Shown: in pieces, positions 7,928-16,324 of the stretch
Layout: the number at the start of each line of letters is the position of its first letter
Numbering within the stretch: position 1 is the first letter of the stretch
NCBI GenBank assembly: GCA_045805385.1
Contig: JBJMLG010000110.1
Coordinates: 1 to 46,553 of the forward strand
Length of the DNA stretch: 46,553 bases
DNA from: JADGHQ01 sp045805385
GTDB lineage: Bacteria > Actinomycetota > Thermoleophilia > Solirubrobacterales > Thermoleophilaceae
Direction: 5' to 3'
Program-made: the position numbers and the translations under genes
Notes under the pieces: generated by a model
The model's database searches: none
The model's input: the letters and a program-made list of their open reading frames with translations, nothing else
What the model was told of the DNA's origin: nothing

Positions 7928-8764
7928 TCATGCCCTCCTGGCGAGTGTCTTCGCGAGTACGCGGGCGCGGGATGCTCGCGACGGGCGGGGCGAGCCCGAC
8001 AGCACGTCGTAGTCCGCGGCCTCGATCGCGTCGAGCGCCGAGCGGCCACCGGCGACGAAGGCCGCGACGGCGAAGCGCGGCCGACCGCGCAGCGAGCGTA
8101 TGAGTGGGGCGCCGCGGTCGAGCAGCGTGCGTGCGCGCTCCACCTCGAATGCCATCAGGCGCTTGAAGCCGTCGCTCGCGTGAGAGCCATGGAGCTCGTT
8201 CTCGGCCACGCCGAAGCGGCGCAGGTCCTCGGCCGGCAGGTACACCCGCCCGCGCGAGCTGTCCTCCGCCACGTCCTGCCAGTGCTCGGCGAGCTGGAGG
8301 CCGCTGCATACGGCGTTCGAGAGCTGGATCCGCTCGGGCGTCGCGGCGGCGAAGACGTGCAGCACGATCTCCCCCACCGGGTCGGCCGACAGCGTGCAGT
8401 AGTCGAGCAGCTCCTCATAGGTCTCGTAGCGCTGTACGCGCTGGTCGCGGCGATTGGCCTCGATCAGGCGCTCGAACGGCTCGCGCGGGATCGCGCAAGC
8501 GCGGACCGTGGGCACGAGCCGGCGCATGAGCGCGTGGCGCGGCTCGCCCTCGTACACGCGGGCGAGGTCGGCTTCGAGCTCGTCGAGGAGCGCGAGCCGG
8601 TCACCCGGCGCCTCGTCGCCTGCGTCGTCCACGAGGCGCGCGAAGCCGTAGACCGCCAGCAGGTGCTCGCGCTCCCGGCTCGGCAGCAGGCGACTTGCGA
8701 CGGGGAAGTTCTCGCCACCTGCCTTCGCCATCACGTCGATAGGCGCGGGAGCGGTCGTGCCCAT
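7928..8764 (-). CDS. hpnC: HpnC, hydroxysqualene synthase
   Basis: A 278-residue squalene/phytoene synthase-family protein and paralogue of the adjacent HpnD. It starts MGTTAPAPIDVMAKAGGENF. The GGENFPVASRLLP opening is typical of HpnC. The first Asp motif is FARLVDDAGDE. The second site reads LQLAEHWQDVAEDSSRGRVYLP, with EHWQDV where HpnD has TNILRDV, an HpnC hallmark. HpnC turns presqualene diphosphate into hydroxysqualene. The ATG at 8764 lies 17 bases after the shc stop, and its stop abuts hpnD. Product feeds HpnE, then the cyclase encoded upstream. Confidence 0.92.
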   Translation of the reverse strand: MGTTAPAPIDVMAKAGGENFPVASRLLPSREREHLLAVYGFARLVDDAGDEAPGDRLALLDELEADLARVYEGEPRHALMRRLVPTVRACAIPREPFERLIEANRRDQRVQRYETYEELLDYCTLSADPVGEIVLHVFAAATPERIQLSNAVCSGLQLAEHWQDVAEDSSRGRVYLPAEDLRRFGVAENELHGSHASDGFKRLMAFEVERARTLLDRGAPLIRSLRGRPRFAVAAFVAGGRSALDAIEAADYDVLSGSPRPSRASRARVLAKTLARRA

Positions 8765-8781
8765 TGCGCCCACCCTACTCG

Positions 8782-10668
8782 TCAGTCGTCCTCGTCCCGC
8801 AGGAGCCGACCCAGCGCGGTGAGCGGGAACACGAGCCGGTACAGGTGGTAGTTGATGTAGAAGTCGCCGGGGAATCCGGTGCCCGTGTAGAAGGGCTCGT
8901 CCCAGGTGCCATCCTCGGTCTGGGTGGCGACGAGATAGGCGAGGCCGCGCTCGACCGCGACCGAGTCGCGCTCGCCTGCGGCGTGCAGCGCGAGCAGGGC
9001 CCACGCGGTCTGCGACGGCGTGCTCTCCCCGCGTCCGATCCAGCGGGGGTCGGCATAGGAGCGGCAGTCCTCGCCCCAGCCGCCGTCGGCGTTCTGCACG
9101 TGCTCGAGCCAGGCGACCGCACGGCGGATGCTCTGGTGCGAGCGCTCCAGCCCCATCTCCACCAGCGCGGGCACGGCGGCGCCCGTGCCGTACACGTGGT
9201 TCACGCCCCAGCGGCCGAACCACGAGCCGCCGGGCTCCTGCTGCGCGAGCAGCCATTCGAGGCCGTGCTGGGCGGCGGGGTGGCGCATCAGGCCCTCGCC
9301 CGCGAGCATCTCCAGCGAGTGCGCCGTCACGTCCGCGCTCGGGTCGTCGATGACCTCGCCGAAGTCGCAGAACGGGATCTGGCGGCAGAGCTCGCGCACG
9401 TTGTCGGCGTCGAACGCGCCCCAGCCGCCGCCCTTGCTCTGCATGCCGATCGTCCAGTCGAGCGCCCGCTCGATCGCCGCCTCGACCCGCTGCTGCTGCG
9501 GGTGCTCGACGCGGCGCAGCGCCATGACGACCTCGGTGGTGTCGTCCACGTCCGGATAGTTGTCGTTGTCGAACTCGAACGCCCAGCCGCCCGGCGCGAG
9601 CGAGGGCCGGCGCACCGCCCAGTCGCCGCTCGCGCGCACCTCCTCGCGGAGGATCCAGTCGGCCGCGCGCACGAGTGACGGGTCGTCGCGCTGTAGGCCG
9701 GAGTCGGCTAGCGCGATCATCGCGAGTGCTGTGTCCCAGACGGGCGACTGGCAAGCCTCGAGCCTGCGCGTGTCGCCGTCCTCGATCACGAAGCGCTCGA
9801 TGCCGTCGATCCCCGCCCTCATGGCCGGGTGGTCGAGCGGGTAGCCGCGAACGGCGAGCGCCATCAACGAGTAGACCCACGGGGGCTGGATGCCGCCCCA
9901 CGAGCCGTCCGCCTCCTGGCGCTTCAGCACCCAGCGCTCCATGCGCGCGAGCGCGAGCTTGCGCAGCCACTTCACGGGCCGGCGCTCGTAGCGGCGCGCG
10001 ATCAGGTCGATCCGCTCGAGCAGTCCCTTGATGGTGGTGAGCGGCCGCAGTGTGCGCGGCTCGGCCGGCACGTGCAGCTCGTCGAGCGTGAACGGCAGCG
10101 GCCGCACCGGACGGTACGAGCGAACGATCGTGAGCGCGCCGATCGTCTGGCGCGCCCAGCAGGCGAAGTCGTAGAGGTTCAGCGGCGCCCGCTTCGGCAG
10201 GAAGATCAGCTCCGGCGGGAGCGCGGGCACCTCCTCCCACTCCCACAGCCCGAAGAGCGCGAGCCAGATGTGCGTGAACACGCGCGCCTGCTCGATGCCG
10301 CCCCCCTCACGCACGCGCTCGGCCGCGGCGAGCATGTGTGGCGCGTCGGCCGGGTCGCCGGCGAGGCGCAACGCCGCGTAGCACTCCACGTTCGTGGAGA
10401 GGTTCGAGGGCCCGCCGTAGAAGTTCGACCAGCTCCCGTCGGGGCGCTGCTGCGAGCGGATCCATTTAGCCGCGCGCTCGAGCTTGCCCTCGTCGCGGAT
10501 GCCGAGGAACTCGCGAAGCAGCAGGTCCTCGGCGTCCATCGTGGGGTTCGTCTCGAGCTCGGCGCGCCAGAAGCCCGCTCCCTCTTGAAGGCCGAGCAGG
10601 TGCTCCTGCGCGCGCTCGAGCGCCTCCCGCGCTTCGGCGTGCGCGCTCGGCTCTGCCCTAACGGCCAT
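8782..10668 (-). CDS. shc: Squalene-hopene cyclase
   Basis: A 628-residue class II triterpene cyclase of typical length. The catalytic protonating motif is DVDDTT (Asp373-Val-Asp375-Asp376). Repeated QW motifs occur along the chain, for example QRPDGSW, QEADGSWGG, QSKGGGWGAF, QEPGGSWFGRWG, QNADGGWGEDC and QTEDGTWDE; these tie together the alpha-alpha barrels. It cyclises squalene to hopene/hopanol at the cytoplasmic membrane. It is the first gene of the operon, followed after 17 bases by hpnC. The 161 bases upstream (10669-10829) separate it from the divergent fatty-acid hydroxylase-like gene and should hold the operon promoter; I see no convincing operator there. Confidence 0.96.
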   Translation of the reverse strand: MAVRAEPSAHAEAREALERAQEHLLGLQEGAGFWRAELETNPTMDAEDLLLREFLGIRDEGKLERAAKWIRSQQRPDGSWSNFYGGPSNLSTNVECYAALRLAGDPADAPHMLAAAERVREGGGIEQARVFTHIWLALFGLWEWEEVPALPPELIFLPKRAPLNLYDFACWARQTIGALTIVRSYRPVRPLPFTLDELHVPAEPRTLRPLTTIKGLLERIDLIARRYERRPVKWLRKLALARMERWVLKRQEADGSWGGIQPPWVYSLMALAVRGYPLDHPAMRAGIDGIERFVIEDGDTRRLEACQSPVWDTALAMIALADSGLQRDDPSLVRAADWILREEVRASGDWAVRRPSLAPGGWAFEFDNDNYPDVDDTTEVVMALRRVEHPQQQRVEAAIERALDWTIGMQSKGGGWGAFDADNVRELCRQIPFCDFGEVIDDPSADVTAHSLEMLAGEGLMRHPAAQHGLEWLLAQQEPGGSWFGRWGVNHVYGTGAAVPALVEMGLERSHQSIRRAVAWLEHVQNADGGWGEDCRSYADPRWIGRGESTPSQTAWALLALHAAGERDSVAVERGLAYLVATQTEDGTWDEPFYTGTGFPGDFYINYHLYRLVFPLTALGRLLRDEDD

Positions 10669-10829
10669 TCGTGAACGTCCCCAGTTCCTCTGACTGCCTC
10701 AAGAATCCGCCTTCCTGCCGGTGCGGCGACAGACTAAACAGTGCGTACACCAACGGACGGCTTCCGATAGCCCCGAGGTCGGCGCGATGACGTCACGAAT
10801 CGGCGCGAGACCGGCGTTACACTGCGGCC

Positions 10830-11483
10830 ATGACCACGCAGATGCCCAAGATGAGCCGCGCCGAGCTCCTGCGGGCCTCGCCGCCCATGTTCGAGTCGAA
10901 GCTGCTCGACAGGCTCTCGCGCGTGCATCCCGCGGTGCCGGTGATCATCTTCGCGCCGGCCATAACCGTCTTCTTCGTGATCGCCGCGCTCCACATCAGC
11001 GCGCTGCCCGTGATCGGCTACGCGGCGCTCGGCTACCTGATCTGGAGCCTGTCGGAGTACTGGATCCATCGCATCATCTTCCACTTCGAGCCGCAGGACG
11101 GAATCGGCGCACGTCTCCACTGGATCATCCACGGCGTGCACCACGACCACCCGAACGACCCGCTGCGCCTCGTCATGCCGCCGTCCGTGAGCGTGCCGCT
11201 CTCGACCGGCTTCTTCTTCGCCTTCTGGGGCGTCTTCGGACTGCCGATCGCGTGGGCCGTGGCGGCGGGGTTCTTCCTCGGCTACCTCGCCTACGACATG
11301 ACGCACTACCACCTGCACCACCACACGTCGCGGACGCGGATGGGCAGGTACCTGCGCGAGCTCCACATGCGGCACCACTTCCAGGACCACACGCGCGGCT
11401 ACGGCATCAGCGCGCCGTACTGGGACAAGGTGTTCGGCACCTGGCTCGACCGCAAGAAGCGGATCGAGCGCCCGGCGGAGTAG
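10830..11483 (+). CDS. Fatty-acid hydroxylase / sterol desaturase superfamily membrane protein
   Basis: A 217-residue di-iron membrane enzyme. The histidine motifs of the superfamily are all visible: EYWIHRIIFHFEP, HWIIHGVHHDHPND, HYHLHHH and HMRHHFQDH. The spacing and the HGVHHDHPND segment are closest to fatty-acid 2-hydroxylases (Scs7/FA2H type) rather than sterol C4/C5 enzymes. Four hydrophobic segments surround the His clusters (about residues 38-75 and 115-150). It is divergent from shc, sharing a 161-base intergenic region, so co-regulation with hopanoid synthesis is possible. The substrate (membrane fatty acid or a hopanoid) cannot be read from sequence. Confidence 0.82.
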   Translation: MTTQMPKMSRAELLRASPPMFESKLLDRLSRVHPAVPVIIFAPAITVFFVIAALHISALPVIGYAALGYLIWSLSEYWIHRIIFHFEPQDGIGARLHWIIHGVHHDHPNDPLRLVMPPSVSVPLSTGFFFAFWGVFGLPIAWAVAAGFFLGYLAYDMTHYHLHHHTSRTRMGRYLRELHMRHHFQDHTRGYGISAPYWDKVFGTWLDRKKRIERPAE

Positions 11484-11537
11484 CGCGGGCGCAAGCCGTA
11501 CGAGGCGCCCCGGCTCGGCTATCCTCGCCAATCGCCA

Positions 11538-11623
<86 letters not shown>

Positions 11624-11772
11624 GGGCGGCTGCAAACCTTCGGATTGCGCCGTCCACTCGCCCCTCGTGTGCCAAGGCACACCACGGGGCTCGCGTTCGC
11701 CGCACTCCTCGGTTTTCGCCGCCCTATCGCGCGTCCACACTTCGCGACGCGTCTCGCTCCAGTTCGGAGTGG

Positions 11773-12192
11773 CTACTTCATGCAGACCGCCCCGACGGTC
11801 ACCCCCGCTTGCTTCTGGCTCGTGTTCGTCACGCCCTCGGCCCACTTGTGCGCCTTTCTTGCGCTCACGCCGTCGGGGTCCGGACGCGAGGTGGCGTGCA
11901 GTGTGAGGTCGCTGTCGGTGTCGAACAGGCCGGAGATCGGGTGCGGGAACTTGTGGGGGCAGGTGAGCACGATCTGGCCGTACGTGCCCGGCGCCAGCGT
12001 GCCGTTCGCGCGGACGTAGACGAAGCCGGCGGGCGTGGCTGCGCTCACGACCTGCTTGCCGAACGCGGCGTGGGCCTTCGTGATGTGCGCGCGGTGATTG
12101 TCGCCGCGGCCGAAGCCGTTCGACACGACGAGCGCGAGCACGGCTACGCAGGCGAGCAGAGCCAGGGCGAGCCTTCTGCGAATGGCGGGCAT
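11773..12192 (-). CDS. Small exported protein of unknown function
   Basis: A 139-residue protein opening MPAIRRRLALALLACVAVLA, a typical signal peptide or membrane anchor. The mature region contains two cysteines (LTCPHKF and the C-terminal VGAVCMK) that could form one disulphide, and strands suggesting a beta-rich fold (GFVYVRANGTLAPGTYGQIVLTC). I recognise no family. It is convergent with nothing on its 3' side other than the tRNA-Leu region and divergent from the glycosidase-like gene at 12240. The 151 bases between the tRNA and its stop show no gene. Coding nature is supported by the signal peptide and composition; function unknown. Confidence 0.65.
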   Translation of the reverse strand: MPAIRRRLALALLACVAVLALVVSNGFGRGDNHRAHITKAHAAFGKQVVSAATPAGFVYVRANGTLAPGTYGQIVLTCPHKFPHPISGLFDTDSDLTLHATSRPDPDGVSARKAHKWAEGVTNTSQKQAGVTVGAVCMK

Positions 12193-12239
12193 GGACCAGA
12201 CCTCCTTGAGATCGCGTCAGAAAGCGTGAGAGCGACCGT

Positions 12240-13616
12240 ATGCGCTGGGTCATCCCGGCGCAACGGCGGTCGCGCCGCCCCGGGCGCCCGGACTACCGTC
12301 GGGGAACGACTCGTTTGGACTCGCTCGGCCCCCAGACTCGACGTGAGCTTCTGCGCAGTGGCGGCATCGCCGTCGGCGCGCTCGGTGCTGCTCAGCTGGC
12401 GCGACTTGGCTGGTTCCCCGCGGAGGGCCGGGCCACCAGCGCGCCGCTGCGCCGCTGCGTGAGCCTCGGCGCCAACGGGGTGATCAACCCGGGCAGCAGC
12501 CAGGACTACCGCACCAACCGCGCATTCCTCATCGAGACGGGCACGAAGTGGGTGCGGCTCTGGGCCGACTGGCCGAGCCTGCAGCCCGAGGCCTCACTGG
12601 CGCCCGACCAGGGCAGTGGCGCCTGGCGGGTCGCCGAGCTCGACAAGCAGATCGCGCAGGCGAACGCGGACGGCATCCAGGTGATCCTGTGCTCGTACCG
12701 CTTCCCGACCTGGTCGAACGGAACGGCCGGTCTGACATCCGCGCAGGAGGCCGTGTACGAGCTTCCCGAGCGCGCCTCCAAGGGCGGCACGAGCCGCAAG
12801 GAGCTTCGCTTCAAGATCCCGGTGAGCCTCGGCCCCACGAGCGCATGGGCGAGCTGGATCCGGTTCCTCGTGAAGCGCTACGGCGCCGGCTCGCAAAGCC
12901 GCAAGGCGGTGATCGCCGCGCTCGAGGTCTGCAACGAGCCGAACGGGCAGATGTGGCCGCTCGAGGGGCCGAGCCCGACCACGGACGCATACGCCCCGGG
13001 TCCCATCACAGTGCAGAAAGCAGTCGCGCAGATGTTCGTGACGGCCCAGGGCATCACCGCGCAGTACGGCTCACAGCCGCTGCTGATGGGCCCCGCCACG
13101 GCGGACCGCACCGGCGACTCGCGCCTGGCGCTCGGCTACGACACCTTTACGGCCGCGCTGCTCGACGAGCTGGCGCGCCTCAGCTTCCGGGCCGGCCCGC
13201 AGTTCGCGTGGGCGCATCACAACTACACCGACGTGGAATACGACCAAGGCTCGGGGTCGTGGACCGGCCGCACCCAGAATCGCGCCGCCGCCGTGCGGTC
13301 GATGTTGAAGGGTCGCTGGGCGGGCTGGCCGAACGCCGACTCGTCGCAGCCGCGTGTGTTCATTGCCGAGGGCGGCGCGCGGCTCACCAAGATCGCGAGC
13401 GTCTATGGAAACTCGGATCCGGCCTTCCTCAGGCAGCGCCAGGCCGAGTTGATCCAGCGCAGCTGGAACCGGATGTTGAGCGACGGCGAGGGCGCGGGGA
13501 TCGAAATGGTCGGCCAGTACCTCTACTCCACGGACCCGACCTTCGACGGCGGATTGTGCGACGCCGGCGGCGCAAAGCGGCCCGCCTACAGCGCCTGGAA
13601 GGCGCTGCCGTCCTGA
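12240..13616 (+). CDS. Tat-exported glycoside hydrolase-like protein (clan GH-A type)
   Basis: Up to 458 residues. A twin-arginine signal (SLGPQTRRELLRSGGIAVGA) predicts folded export. The mature part looks like a (beta/alpha)8 glycosidase: RLWADWPSLQP near the first strand, an acid/base motif EVCNEPNG (Glu233) and a second glutamate in FIAEGGAR (Glu377) at the usual distance for a nucleophile. This arrangement suits GH5/GH39-like enzymes; the exact family and sugar are unknown. The start is uncertain: a TTG at 12315 preceded by a GGGG tract would give a more typical Tat leader. A ferritin-like gene follows after 74 bases. Confidence 0.7.
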   Translation: MRWVIPAQRRSRRPGRPDYRRGTTRLDSLGPQTRRELLRSGGIAVGALGAAQLARLGWFPAEGRATSAPLRRCVSLGANGVINPGSSQDYRTNRAFLIETGTKWVRLWADWPSLQPEASLAPDQGSGAWRVAELDKQIAQANADGIQVILCSYRFPTWSNGTAGLTSAQEAVYELPERASKGGTSRKELRFKIPVSLGPTSAWASWIRFLVKRYGAGSQSRKAVIAALEVCNEPNGQMWPLEGPSPTTDAYAPGPITVQKAVAQMFVTAQGITAQYGSQPLLMGPATADRTGDSRLALGYDTFTAALLDELARLSFRAGPQFAWAHHNYTDVEYDQGSGSWTGRTQNRAAAVRSMLKGRWAGWPNADSSQPRVFIAEGGARLTKIASVYGNSDPAFLRQRQAELIQRSWNRMLSDGEGAGIEMVGQYLYSTDPTFDGGLCDAGGAKRPAYSAWKALPS

Positions 13617-13690
13617 AGCTGAGGGCCCGTTTCGCCGCATACCAACCGGGTAGCCGAAATGGGACAAGGCATCGACCCGTTAGGAACGCA

Positions 13691-14191
13691 ATGTTCGACA
13701 AGATCGAGAATCCGAAGGAGCTCTTCAGCTACAAGCTCGGCGCCGCTTACACCATGGAGCAGAACGTGCTCGACATGCTCGGCGACCTGCAGGAGGAGAC
13801 GAACAGCGACCAGCTCAGGAAGCTGTTCAGCCACCACGCCGACGAGACGCGGCAGCAGATCGGCAACATCGAGCAGGCGTTTGCCGCACTCGGCGAGGAA
13901 GCCGACGACAAGCCGTGCCCGGCGATCCAGGGCCTGGAGAAGGAGAGCAAGGCCGAGATCAAGATGGCCGAGGACCAGCTCGTCGACGCCGTGATCCTCT
14001 CAGGGGCGGCCGAGACAGAGCACCACGAGATCGCGGTTTACGAGAGCCTGATCACGCAGGCCGAGGCGATGGGCAACCAGCAGGTGGCCCAGCTGCTCAA
14101 GCAGAACCTGGAGCAGGAGCAGCACACGCTCCAAGAGGTCAAGGGCGAGAGCCAGCGGCTCGCGCAGACCCTGGTGGGCTCGGCGGCCTGA
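13691..14191 (+). CDS. DUF892/YciF-like ferritin-like protein
   Basis: A 166-residue, almost entirely helical protein, starting MFDKIENPKELFSYKLGAAY. This matches the DUF892 (YciF/YciE) ferritin-like family: a four-helix bundle with Glu and His metal-ligand candidates at YTMEQNVLDML, HHADETRQQIGNIEQ, AAETEHHEIAVYE and NLEQEQHTLQEV. Family members are linked to stress and stationary phase, but their chemistry is not well established. The start follows an AGGA element at suitable distance. It has no signal peptide, so is cytoplasmic. Convergent with the Ddn-like gene, 9 bases apart. Confidence 0.88.
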   Translation: MFDKIENPKELFSYKLGAAYTMEQNVLDMLGDLQEETNSDQLRKLFSHHADETRQQIGNIEQAFAALGEEADDKPCPAIQGLEKESKAEIKMAEDQLVDAVILSGAAETEHHEIAVYESLITQAEAMGNQQVAQLLKQNLEQEQHTLQEVKGESQRLAQTLVGSAA

Positions 14192-14200
14192 CCGCCGGCC

Positions 14201-14653
14201 CTACGGCTCCCGCGGCTCCAGGATCACGAGCGGGATCTCCCGCTCGGTTCGCTCCTGGTAGCCGCGGTACCCGCCGTACACCTCCACAGCCATAGGCCAC
14301 AGCCGCTCGCGCTCCTCCGCCGAGGCCACGCGCGCTCGCACCGGCCGGCGCTCACGTCCGATCTGGATCATCACGTCCGGGTTGGCGCGCAGGTTGTGGA
14401 ACCAGGCCGGGTTGCGCGGGTAGCCGCCTTTGGACGCGACGAGCACGACGTCGTCGCCATCCTCGACGTACACCAGCGGGTTCACGCGCTTCGCCCCGCT
14501 CTTCGCGCCCACGTGCTCGAGCAGCAGGAACGGCGGCAGCCCCGGCAGCTTCCGCCCCACGTAGCCGCCGCTCGCGCGGTACAGCAGCGCGTGACCGCGG
14601 AACACGCGGTTGAGGATCGGCCACGAGCCGTCGGCGGCGTTCATGAGGTCCAT
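14201..14653 (-). CDS. Ddn/DUF385-family deazaflavin (F420)-dependent oxidoreductase-like protein
   Basis: A 150-residue protein with the split-barrel signature of the nitroreductase/deazaflavin-dependent family: LLEHVGAKSGAKRVNPLVYV, then VLVASKGGYPRNPAWFHNLRANPDVMIQIG, then RARVASAEERERLWP and VYGGYRGYQERTEREIPLVIL. These match mycobacterial Ddn and its relatives, which use the cofactor F420H2 to reduce varied substrates. The F420 assignment is from the family; no F420 biosynthesis gene is in the window. Divergent from the LysR regulator at 14737 with an 83-base gap, so LysR may control it. Confidence 0.88.
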   Translation of the reverse strand: MDLMNAADGSWPILNRVFRGHALLYRASGGYVGRKLPGLPPFLLLEHVGAKSGAKRVNPLVYVEDGDDVVLVASKGGYPRNPAWFHNLRANPDVMIQIGRERRPVRARVASAEERERLWPMAVEVYGGYRGYQERTEREIPLVILEPREP

Positions 14654-14736
14654 GTGCGTGATTGTGCCTGCTCAGGGAATGATCCGTGTGAGGCAGGGGA
14701 TCCGTACTTGCTCGTCTTGCAGGCAGTGCGTCCCCA

Positions 14737-15657
14737 ATGAGCCCCGAGCTACGACACCTCCGGTACTTCGTCGCACTCGCCGAGGAGCTGAACTTCACGC
14801 GCGCCGCCGAGCGGCTGCACGTGGCGCAGCAGACCCTCAGCTCCACCATCCAGCAGCTCGAGCGCGAGCTCGGCGTGCAGCTGTTCGAGCGCACCACGCG
14901 CAAGGTTGAGGTCACCGACGCGGGCCAGCGGCTGCTGCAGGACGCGGGCGCCGCGCTCGGCGCCGTGGAGTCCGCCTGGCGCCACGCTCGCGGCGACGGC
15001 GACGGCACGGCCGAGGTGCGAGTCGCCTATTCGCGCACGATCGGTCCGCGGGCAGTGCCCGCGCTCCACGAGGCCACCCGGCGAGACCTGCCCGACGTAC
15101 GCGTCACCTGGTGGGAGATGTGGCCGAGCGACATCCCTGAGGCTGTCACGTCGGGCACGTACGCGATCGGCCTGGCGCGCTTCCCGCTGGTCGACTCCGA
15201 CCTCGAGTGCGAAACCGTGGCCGAGGAGGAACAGGGCATCCTGATCAGCTCGCGCCATCCATACGCCGAGCTCGACAAGCTGCGCCTCGCCGAGCTGGCG
15301 CACGAGACCTTCCTGATGTTCCCGCGCGAGATGGCGCCCGGCTACTTCGATGCCATCGTGCGCATGCTGCGGACGTTCGGGGGCTTCGAGCCGCATCTGA
15401 TGGTCTCGCCCGACGCCGGCGACGACGGCATCATCCCGGCCATCTACGAGAGCGGCACCGCTCTCGGCCTCGTCCCGAGCAGCTTCGGGCGGATGGTCGC
15501 GGAGCGCTCGGGCGGCCGCATCGTGCTGCTCCCGCTCGACCAGCCGGCGCCCCTCGTGCCGATCGATCTCGTGCGCCGGCCGGTGGCGCAGGACGTGACC
15601 GTGGCCTCGCTGGTCCGGCTCGTGCGGGCGCTCGGGAAGCGCGGCCAGCTGGGCTGA
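14737..15657 (+). CDS. LysR-family transcriptional regulator
   Basis: A 306-residue LysR regulator. The N-terminal winged helix-turn-helix is clear: LRHLRYFVALAEELNFTRAAERLHVAQQTLSSTIQQLE, then ELGVQLFERTTRKVEVTDAG. The rest is the two-lobed effector-binding domain typical of the family, starting near residue 90. It is divergent from the Ddn-like oxidoreductase gene; by the usual LysR habit it would bind in 14654-14736 and control both itself and that neighbour. The effector is unknown. Confidence 0.93.
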   Translation: MSPELRHLRYFVALAEELNFTRAAERLHVAQQTLSSTIQQLERELGVQLFERTTRKVEVTDAGQRLLQDAGAALGAVESAWRHARGDGDGTAEVRVAYSRTIGPRAVPALHEATRRDLPDVRVTWWEMWPSDIPEAVTSGTYAIGLARFPLVDSDLECETVAEEEQGILISSRHPYAELDKLRLAELAHETFLMFPREMAPGYFDAIVRMLRTFGGFEPHLMVSPDAGDDGIIPAIYESGTALGLVPSSFGRMVAERSGGRIVLLPLDQPAPLVPIDLVRRPVAQDVTVASLVRLVRALGKRGQLG

Positions 15658-15763
15658 GGCCGATTCACCCGGCGGAGTTGTAGATCTCCAGTCAGGTCCT
15701 GTTTGTCCCATCGCTTACGCTTCGTTAGCGTGTGGCTGCGCCTACGCAAGCGAAGGGAGTGCA

Positions 15764-16324
15764 GTGCGGTACCTGGAACGCCCCGAATCCAGCCTCCGCG
15801 CGCCGAACCTGCGCGACCCGCGCGAGTTCGACGCCGCTGTCCGTGACCTCCGCCCGGCGGTGCTTCGCTGGGCTCGGATCGTGCTGCGCGACGACGCCGC
15901 CGCGGAGGACCTCGCCCAGGACCTGTTCACCCATCTCTGGCTCAACCCCGACGCCTACGACTCCTCACGAACTTCGCTGCGCTCGTACCTGCGGGTGCTA
16001 ACCCGCTCGCGGGCGATCGACCGCTTCCGCACGCGGGGCGCGAACCAATCGGCCGCGCAGCGCCTGGCGCGCGAGCAGCTGAGCCGTCCGCGTTCGGCGG
16101 AGAGCTCGGAGGCGCCGGCGCTTCGACATGAGGACGCGCGCCGGCTGCTTCACGCGCTCGACGAGCTTCCGAACGAGCAGCGCGCAGCCGTGCTCCTGTC
16201 GGGAGTTGGCGGGCTGACGGCGAGCGAGCTCGCGCACGCGAGCGAGATTCCGCTCGGCACGGCGAAGAGCCGCATCAGGATCGGCCTATCGAAGATGCGC
16301 GGCGCGCTCGAACAGGTGGCTTAG
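15764..16324 (+). CDS. ECF-type RNA polymerase sigma factor
   Basis: A 186-residue sigma factor. Region 2 is seen in DDAAAEDLAQDLFTHLWLNP and YLRVLTRSRAIDRFRTR, region 4 in LPNEQRAAVLLSGVGGLTASELA and IPLGTAKSRIRIGLSKMRGAL. The start is GTG 15764, set by a GGGAG ribosome-binding site at 15755-15759. No anti-sigma factor lies beside it: the downstream gene is a convergent antiporter whose stop overlaps this stop by four bases. Upstream, 15658-15763 is a 106-base gap that must carry its promoter. Target genes are unknown. Confidence 0.9.
   Translation: MRYLERPESSLRAPNLRDPREFDAAVRDLRPAVLRWARIVLRDDAAAEDLAQDLFTHLWLNPDAYDSSRTSLRSYLRVLTRSRAIDRFRTRGANQSAAQRLAREQLSRPRSAESSEAPALRHEDARRLLHALDELPNEQRAAVLLSGVGGLTASELAHASEIPLGTAKSRIRIGLSKMRGALEQVA

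Noticed and set aside
8765..10246. Long reading frame upstream of HpnC across shc
   Set aside because: It is an Arg/Ala-rich shadow of the shc gene; the family N-terminus begins at 8764.
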